From Acidobacteriota bacterium (GTDB taxonomy: Bacteria; Acidobacteriota; G020349885): DNA of 64,000 bases. Shown piece after piece: positions 58,210 through 64,000 of this stretch; positions within the stretch are counted from its first letter, which is position 1, and each line of letters opens with the position of its first letter. The notes beneath the pieces were generated by a model. It was not told the DNA's origin, ran no database searches, and saw only the letters and a list, made by a program, of their open reading frames with translations. The position numbers were made by a program, and so were the translations under genes. Where the stretch lies: assembly GCA_020349885.1 (NCBI GenBank), contig CP070701.1:1910339-1974338 (forward strand), given 5' to 3'.

Positions 58210-59257
58210 GGAGTTTTTCTCCCAGCCGCACGATGCCCTGCGCGACGGCCGATTTGGGGAAATCTTCGAGAAGGATTTTTCGACTCGCCACGCTCCGCCA
58301 TGCAGCCAAGTCGTAGTCGAGCGCGCCCAGGCTCTCCATGCGCAGCCCGAAGTGCGAGCGCACGATCCGCGCGATATTCTCCGCAAGGCGCGTGTCCTCG
58401 GGGCGGCGCGCCTGGTTGACCACAAGACGCAAATCGAGCCTCCCGAGCACCGCCTCACACTGCGGCACGACCTCCGGCCTCAGGCGCTCGATGCGCTCCA
58501 GCACGTCCGCCGGAGCGCGCATTCCGAGAGGAGAACTCCAGTCCTCCGCCTCGTTGAGGACGTTGACGACTTCCTCGTCCTTCGAGACGTTAGAGATGCA
58601 GCGATGCGCGACGGCCCGGAGGAAGCGGTACAAATTCTCGACCGACGTGGGCTCGGGCAGCACGAGCAGGACGCCCACCGAGGACGCGAGAAAGAGGTCG
58701 ATCGTGTTGAACGACGTGCCGGCGCTCAAATCCAGAAACACGGTGTCGGACGGAAGGTCGGGGATTGCCGCGATCAGCTTCTTCTTTTCATAGTAGGTCA
58801 AATTGGGAATGGTGAGATGGTCGCGCATCCCGCCCACGAGCTTCAGACTCTCAACGCCCGTTTCCACGGCGGCCTCGTTGAGGGTCGCGACGCGGTTTTT
58901 GAGAAAGTCGCTCAGGCCGAGCCGCGTTCCCTTCAGCCCGAGACACGAGTGCAGGTTGGGGCACCCGAGGTCGGCGTCAATCAGGGAAGTGTGTTTCCCC
59001 GAGCGGGCGAAGAAAACGCCCAGGTTCGCGGCGAGCAGGGACTTGCCCACCCCGCCCTTGCCGCCCGCCACGGCGAAAACGCGGCTTTGCGGCGCGGCGT
59101 CCGTCCGGGGCTTCCTTTCGGGAAAAAGCCTCGCCGGTTCCGGCGGTGCGAGAGACTGCGCCGCGGTTTTCCCGCTCTTTTGGCCGTTCGCGCCCACGTG
59201 CGGGGAGGAGGATTCCTTTACGCTTTGCTGCACCGACGGCTTGTCCAAAAATACCAC
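58196..59257 (-). CDS. MinD/FlhG-like P-loop ATPase
   Basis: 353 residues from GTG 59257, with GGAAGG six bases upstream; the open frame continues to 59383 but that part has no family resemblance. After a 60-residue disordered lead comes the deviant Walker A AVAGGKGGVGKSLLAANLG (about 63-81), LIDADLGCPNLHSCLGL (switch), VFLDLSAGTSFNTIDLFLAS and VVLPEPTSVENLYRFLRA. Such ATPases position division sites, flagella or other complexes (MinD, FlhG, BY-kinase relatives). No minC/minE or flagellar genes are present. It is translationally overlapping with the J-like/HTH protein. Confidence 0.85.
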   Translation of the reverse strand: MVFLDKPSVQQSVKESSSPHVGANGQKSGKTAAQSLAPPEPARLFPERKPRTDAAPQSRVFAVAGGKGGVGKSLLAANLGVFFARSGKHTSLIDADLGCPNLHSCLGLKGTRLGLSDFLKNRVATLNEAAVETGVESLKLVGGMRDHLTIPNLTYYEKKKLIAAIPDLPSDTVFLDLSAGTSFNTIDLFLASSVGVLLVLPEPTSVENLYRFLRAVAHRCISNVSKDEEVVNVLNEAEDWSSPLGMRAPADVLERIERLRPEVVPQCEAVLGRLDLRLVVNQARRPEDTRLAENIARIVRSHFGLRMESLGALDYDLAAWRSVASRKILLEDFPKSAVAQGIVRLGEKLLGAA

Positions 59258-59448
59258 CCGTGCCCTTCCGCGCTTAAACGAATAAGGGCGCTTTGTTAAA
59301 AAACACCGTTTATTTCTTGCCAGCTGCCCCTCCCCCTCCCCAAGCGTAACATAAGCCCGGAAATCGCGCAAGAGAAAAATCACCTTCCCCCACGAAGCAA
59401 TTTTCTCTCAACTTGCGTTCGTGTTATCCTAAATCCACAAACTGTCCG

Positions 59449-62400
59449 ATGGCAAAAACGAAGAGAATAATTGTTGCGGCGTGCCTCGTTCTGGCCGCCC
59501 TTCTGTTAGTTTTGTTCCTGCGCGTCAAGGCGGGCCGCTGGCACGAAAGCGACGGCTTTCGATGGACGAAGCTTCCGGCCCCCGGCGACGCGAGCCCCGG
59601 ATTCACAAGGCTGCCGTCCGCCCAAACGGGAATCGCCTTCGTCAACCACGTCACTGACGAACAAGTGATGGACAATGAACTTTACATGTACGGCTCGGGC
59701 GTGGCGGCGGGCGACGTCGACGGCGACGGACTCTGCGACCTATACTTCTGCCGCATAGACGGCGACAACGTCCTCTACCGCAACCTCGGCGGCTGGCGCT
59801 TCGAGGACGTCACCGCCTCCGCCGGAGTCGCCTGCCCCGATCGGTTCTCCACGGGGGCCGTGTTCGCGGACGTGGACGGCGACGGCGACCTCGACCTGCT
59901 GACCACGGCGCTGGGGGGCCCGAACGCGTGCTTTCGGAACGACGGCGGGGGAAAGTTCCGGGAGGTGACGGAGGAGGCGGGGCTCCAGTCGAACCTGGGT
60001 AGCACGACGATGGCGCTCGCCGACGTGGACGGAGACGACGACCTCGACCTCTACGTCACGCGCTACTCCCGCCAGCGCGCCGTTATGCAACTCCAGCTTC
60101 TTGCATTCAAAGCCGGCAAGTGGACGATGCCCCCCGAATTCAGGAGCCGATTCAGAAACATACGGCCCGGAAAGCTCATCGAGGAGGAGTACGGGGAGCC
60201 CGACGCGCTGTATCTCAATCGCGGCAACGGACAGTTTTATAATCCCGACACCGTCGAGCCCGGAACCTTCCTCGACGAAGACGGGCGCCCCATCTCCCCC
60301 CCCCTCATGGACTGGGGGCTGACGGCCCAGTTCCGCGACATCGACGACGACGGCGACCCCGACCTCTACGTCTGCAGCGACTTCTGGACGCCCGACCGCG
60401 TCTGGATGAACGACGGCGCGGGGCGCTTCCGGCCCATCGAGAAACTGGCGCTGCGCAAGACGAGCTTCGCCTCGATGTCCGTGGACTTCGCCGACGTTGA
60501 CCGGAATGGGACATGTGACTTCTTTGTGACCGACATGCTCAGCCGCGACCACCAGCGCCGCAAGATGCAGATGGGCGCCATGAGTCCGACGCCGCTGAGC
60601 ATCGGAAAGATCGACAACCGCCCTCAGGTGATGCGCAACACGCTGTTCGTGAACCGGGGGGACGGCACGTACGCGGAAATGGCGAGGCTGAGCGGCGTGG
60701 AGGCCTCGGAGTGGACGTGGGCGACGGTGTTTTTGGACGTGGACCTGGACGGCTTCGAGGACGTCCTGCTGTCCACGGGGCATCTCTACGATATTCAAGA
60801 TGCAGACACCCAAAACTATCTCCTCGGTCATGTAAACTCCGTCGAGCGGTTTCGCACGGCCATACTGGCGTACCCGACCTTGAAGACGGCGAATTTCATC
60901 TTCCGCAACCGCGGAGACCTGACGTTCGAGGAGGTGGGACAGCAGTGGGGGTTCGACTCGCACGACATCTCGCACGGGATGGCGCTGGCCGACCTGGACG
61001 GCGACGGCGACCTGGACGTGGTCATCAACCACCTGCGCGCCACGGCGGGCGTGTACCGGAACGAGGCGCCCGCACTGCGCGTGGCCGTTCGGTTGAAAGG
61101 AGAAGGGAAAAACACGCGGGGGATCGGGGCGAAGATCCGCCTCCTGGGGGGCGCGGTGGAGGAACAGAGCCAGGAGATGATCTGCGGGGGGAGCTACCTG
61201 TCGGGGTCGGAGCCGCTGCGGGTGTTTGCGGCGGGAGATTCTCCTGAGATGACGCTGGAGGTGCAGTGGCGGAGCGGGCGGCGGAGCGTGGTGGAGGGAG
61301 TGAGGGCGAACCGCCTCTACGAGATCGAGGAGTCGGGGGCTGAAGAGTGGGAGCGGCCGCAGCCCGAGGAGATAGAGCCCTGGTTCGAGGACGCGAGCGC
61401 GCGGCTGGGACACGTGCACGCGGAGGAGGGGTTTGACGATTTCGCGAGGCAATCGCTTTTACCGAACCGCTTGAGCCAGCTGGGGCCGGGGGTGAGTTGG
61501 CACGACATCGACGCGGACGGAGACGAGGACCTTCTGATTGCAAGCGGCCGGGGGGGGCGGCTGACGGTGTACCGAAGCGACGGTGCGGGAGGGTTTGAAA
61601 AATTCGACGGCGCGGCGTGGGAGCGGACGACGCGGCGGGACCAGACGACGGTGCTGGGGTGGACGCGGCCGGAGGGGAGAGTAACGCTGCTGGCGGGGCT
61701 AGCGAGCTTCGAGGACGGGCGAAGCGACGGGGAGAGCGTGGCCCGGTATGACTTTGGAAGCACCCAGGCAAGTGCGGGAGCAGGACTGTCCGGGCATGGG
61801 TCGTCGGTGGGGCCGATGGCGATGGCGGACTACGACGGCGACGGCGACCTGGACCTGTTCGTGGGAGGCAGGACGATTCCGGGAAGATATCCGGAAAGTG
61901 CGTCGTCGAGGCTCTTTCGCAGCGAGGGGGGACGGTTCGTGCCGGACGAGGAGAACACTAAGGTGCTGCGCAACGTCGGGATGGTATCGGGCTCGGTGTT
62001 TAGTGACATCGACGGGGACGGCGACGCGGACCTGGTGCTGGCGGTGGAGTGGGGCCCCGTCAAGGTTTTCCTTAACGAGGGGGGAAGCTACCAAGACGCG
62101 ACGGAGGAGTTGGGCCTTTCTTCTTACACTGGCTGGTGGAACGGGGTGACTACGGGGGATTTCGACAACGACGGGAGGATGGACATCGTGGCGACGAACT
62201 GGGGGCGGAACACGAAGTACGAGCACCACTATGACGAGGAGCACCCGCTGAGGATCTACTACGAGGACTTCGACCGAAACGGCTCCCTGGACGTGGTGGA
62301 GGCGCATTACGACGAGGCGATGGCTGAGGAGGTGCCGGAGCGCGGGTACTCGTGCACGAAGCGGTGCATGAGCTTCGTGGAGGAGGAGCTGGGGTCGTAC

Positions 62401-63141
62401 CAGGCGTTCGGGGGGGCGAGCATTGAAGAAATCTACAAGGAGCGGCTGGAGGGTGCGGAGGTGGTGGAAGCGACGGTGCTGGACACGATGGTGTTTATGA
62501 ACCGGGGAGGCGGGTTTGAAGCGAAGGCGCTGCCGCTGGAGGCGCAGTTCGCGCCGGGGTTCGGGGTGAGCGTGGCGGACATGGACGGCGACGGGGCGGA
62601 GGACGTGTTCATGAGCCAGAATTTCTTCGCGTCGCAGATAGAGACGCCGAGGATGGACGGTGGGCGGGGGCTGTGGCTGAGGGGTAACGGGAAAGGGGAG
62701 CTGACGGCGGTGACCGGGCAGGAGAGCGGAGTGAAGGTGTACGGCGAGCAGAGGGGGTGCGCGGTGGGTGATTTCGACCGGGACGGGAGGGTGGATCTGG
62801 TGGTGACGCAGAACGGGGCGGAGACGAAACTCTACAGGAACGTCAAGGCGAAGCCCGGGCTGAGAGTCCGATTGAAAGGCGTGAAAGAGAACCCTACTGG
62901 GGTGGGAGCGGTCATACGTCTGGAGTACGAGGGAGGAGAGAAGGGGCCGGCGCGCGAGATCCATGCAGGCAGCGGGTACTGGTCGCAGGACGGGGCGGTG
63001 CAGGTGCTGGGCAAAACGAAGGAGCCGAGTGGGATATGGGTGCGATGGCCGGGCGGAAAAGAAGTGACGGCAAAGATTCCGGCCGGCGCCGAGGAGATTT
63101 CCGTGGACGCGGAGGAAGGCCGCCTCGAGGTGCTGCGCTGA
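59449..63141 (+). CDS. CRTAC1-like FG-GAP/VCBS repeat protein with two ASPIC/UnbV domains
   Basis: 1230 residues from ATG 59449. An N-terminal membrane anchor or signal (about 8-25) is followed by FG-GAP repeats, recognisable by Ca2+-binding loops such as DVDGDGLCDLYF, DVDGDGDLDLLT, DVDGDDDLDLYV, DIDDDGDPDLYV and DLDGDGDLDVVI, that fold into a seven-bladed integrin-like propeller. An ASPIC/UnbV domain comes next (about 545-625, GEGKNTRGIGAKIRL), then a second set of FG-GAP loops (DYDGDGDLDLFV, DIDGDGDADLVL) and a second ASPIC/UnbV domain at the end (GVKENPTGVGAVIRL). Tandem duplication of the whole unit is likely. Exported, Ca2+-bound, probably for adhesion or extracellular binding. Confidence 0.88.
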   Translation: MAKTKRIIVAACLVLAALLLVLFLRVKAGRWHESDGFRWTKLPAPGDASPGFTRLPSAQTGIAFVNHVTDEQVMDNELYMYGSGVAAGDVDGDGLCDLYFCRIDGDNVLYRNLGGWRFEDVTASAGVACPDRFSTGAVFADVDGDGDLDLLTTALGGPNACFRNDGGGKFREVTEEAGLQSNLGSTTMALADVDGDDDLDLYVTRYSRQRAVMQLQLLAFKAGKWTMPPEFRSRFRNIRPGKLIEEEYGEPDALYLNRGNGQFYNPDTVEPGTFLDEDGRPISPPLMDWGLTAQFRDIDDDGDPDLYVCSDFWTPDRVWMNDGAGRFRPIEKLALRKTSFASMSVDFADVDRNGTCDFFVTDMLSRDHQRRKMQMGAMSPTPLSIGKIDNRPQVMRNTLFVNRGDGTYAEMARLSGVEASEWTWATVFLDVDLDGFEDVLLSTGHLYDIQDADTQNYLLGHVNSVERFRTAILAYPTLKTANFIFRNRGDLTFEEVGQQWGFDSHDISHGMALADLDGDGDLDVVINHLRATAGVYRNEAPALRVAVRLKGEGKNTRGIGAKIRLLGGAVEEQSQEMICGGSYLSGSEPLRVFAAGDSPEMTLEVQWRSGRRSVVEGVRANRLYEIEESGAEEWERPQPEEIEPWFEDASARLGHVHAEEGFDDFARQSLLPNRLSQLGPGVSWHDIDADGDEDLLIASGRGGRLTVYRSDGAGGFEKFDGAAWERTTRRDQTTVLGWTRPEGRVTLLAGLASFEDGRSDGESVARYDFGSTQASAGAGLSGHGSSVGPMAMADYDGDGDLDLFVGGRTIPGRYPESASSRLFRSEGGRFVPDEENTKVLRNVGMVSGSVFSDIDGDGDADLVLAVEWGPVKVFLNEGGSYQDATEELGLSSYTGWWNGVTTGDFDNDGRMDIVATNWGRNTKYEHHYDEEHPLRIYYEDFDRNGSLDVVEAHYDEAMAEEVPERGYSCTKRCMSFVEEELGSYQAFGGASIEEIYKERLEGAEVVEATVLDTMVFMNRGGGFEAKALPLEAQFAPGFGVSVADMDGDGAEDVFMSQNFFASQIETPRMDGGRGLWLRGNGKGELTAVTGQESGVKVYGEQRGCAVGDFDRDGRVDLVVTQNGAETKLYRNVKAKPGLRVRLKGVKENPTGVGAVIRLEYEGGEKGPAREIHAGSGYWSQDGAVQVLGKTKEPSGIWVRWPGGKEVTAKIPAGAEEISVDAEEGRLEVLR

Positions 63142-63222
63142 CGCTGCGCCGCCGCGCCCTTTTCGCTCTCTCGTCGAAAACTTCTTGCTCGAACCGGCCG
63201 TGAATTTCTTCTACCATACGCT

Positions 63223-64000
63223 ATGAGGAACGGCAGCAGCTCCCGCACGGCGGTGGCGTCGTGGGCGCTCTACGACTTCGCCGAAACCGTCTTCTCGATG
63301 AACGTCGTGAGCCGTTACTTTCCGCTCTGGCTTGCCGCGGACATGGGGGCGCCCGACTGGCTCTTTCCCGTGGTCATGTCGTTCTCGATGGTCTGCGTGG
63401 CAACGACCTCACCGGGGCTCGGAAAAATCTCCGACGCGGCGGGCCGTCGCAAGCCTTTCCTCGTTTCGGTGAGCCTGGCGTGCACCATGCTGACGGCCTC
63501 GCTCGCGTGGTCGCGCTCCCTGCCGTGGGCGGTCGCGATCTTCGTCGGCGCCTACTTTTTCTACAACACGGCGCTCGTCTTTTACAACGCACTGCTCGAC
63601 ACGGTATCCCGTGGCTTTTCACGCGCCCACGTCTCGGGCCTCGGCACCGCCCTCGGCTACGCCGGCGCCATGGCGGGCCTCGTGCTCACGTGGCCCTACG
63701 TGAGCGCCTCGGTGTACGCGGGCATGCCCGCCCCGGTGCGCGCCCTCGTCGACGCCACGAGCGTCGAGGCATTTACTCCGGGCGCCGACGTGCTGCGCGC
63801 GAACGTCTTTCTCCCCACGGCCGCGCTGTACCTGCTATTCGCCCTGCCCTGCCTCGTTCTCGTCCGCGACCGCTTTCCTTCACCCTCGCAGAGTCCATCG
63901 GACATGCCGGGCGCGCGGACGGGGAGTATCGCATGGAAGCAGGTCGTCCGGGCGCCGCTCGAGCTGCGCGCCGTGCTGCGCGAGCTGCGGGCGCGCCCGG
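63223..64000 (+). CDS. UMF1-family MFS transporter, N-terminal part (runs off the right edge)
   Basis: At least 259 residues from ATG 63223; open at the window end. The first helix has ALYDFAETVFSMNVVSRYFP, like the WALYDFANS hallmark of the UMF1/Atg22-type permeases, and six hydrophobic segments follow, with the loop LGKISDAAGRRKPFL between helices 2 and 3. Substrates of bacterial UMF1 proteins are mostly unknown (amino acids or nucleosides in related eukaryotic proteins). No ribosome binding site is visible; TACCAT ends five bases before the ATG. Confidence 0.82.
   Translation, partial: MRNGSSSRTAVASWALYDFAETVFSMNVVSRYFPLWLAADMGAPDWLFPVVMSFSMVCVATTSPGLGKISDAAGRRKPFLVSVSLACTMLTASLAWSRSLPWAVAIFVGAYFFYNTALVFYNALLDTVSRGFSRAHVSGLGTALGYAGAMAGLVLTWPYVSASVYAGMPAPVRALVDATSVEAFTPGADVLRANVFLPTAALYLLFALPCLVLVRDRFPSPSQSPSDMPGARTGSIAWKQVVRAPLELRAVLRELRARP

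Overview
The window is a GC-rich chromosomal segment from a Gram-negative bacterium with a full double membrane. Evidence for the outer membrane is a run of outer-membrane beta-barrels, an RND efflux system and several signal-peptide proteins. The mix of genes (HprK-RapZ-HPF without visible PTS enzymes, a PATAN/DUF4388 protein next to a GGDEF protein, a MinD-like ATPase beside a degenerate J-domain/HTH protein, a CRTAC1-like FG-GAP protein, PolX) suggests an uncultivated lineage of the Acidobacteriota or former Deltaproteobacteria kind. That placement is an inference, not something the sequence proves. No phage, IS element, CRISPR array or plasmid gene was found.

Layout. 1-820: 5' end of a secreted AEEPP-repeat protein (minus strand, cut by the window edge), then a strong promoter, tRNA-Ser(GCT), two defective tRNA-Ser-like 73-bp repeats and tRNA-Ser(GGA). 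836-8755: minus-strand housekeeping run Ser/Thr kinase > pcrA > tlyA > nadK > tsaE > TPR membrane protein. 9108-13880: seven consecutive small outer-membrane beta-barrel genes read from one promoter. 14066-23001: plus strand HDAC-like deacetylase > purC > purA > gap, then rpsO-pnp and an SLC13-type permease. 22998-28873: minus strand, two near-identical Na+/H+ antiporters in tandem, a small unknown, a CaCA exchanger and cca. 29009-33755: minus operon nfeD > slipin > GGDEF > PATAN. 33820-38810: self-regulated tetR-MFP-RND efflux operon. 38972-42394: a 1140-residue secreted protein with 13 copies of a ~52-residue repeat. 42511-47199: ftsK diverging from hpf-hprK-rapZ. 47483-50689: a chemoreceptor fused to a peptide-type solute-binding domain. 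50838-55592: HbpS-like protein, polX, a small unknown, a lone cNMP-binding protein, a gene remnant, an extreme Asp-rich protein and a hemerythrin. 55722-64000: an all-helical unknown, the J-like/HTH protein with its MinD-like partner, a CRTAC1-like protein and the start of a UMF1 MFS transporter.

Promoters are easy to read: TTGACx/TATAAT-type boxes with 17-18 bp spacing precede many transcription units. In several cases the -10 box lies only 5-9 bp before the start codon, implying leaderless or nearly leaderless mRNAs. Three promoters carry perfect palindromes on or between the boxes (tetR, the HDAC-purC unit, rpsO).

The observations most worth following up are the chemoreceptor-SBP fusion, whose solute-binding domain is predicted to be in the cytoplasm; a closed multi-branched RNA candidate at 54891-55001; the tRNA-like tandem repeats; and the seven-gene barrel array. 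Coding coverage is dense; the only gene-free stretch above 300 bp is 8756-9107.
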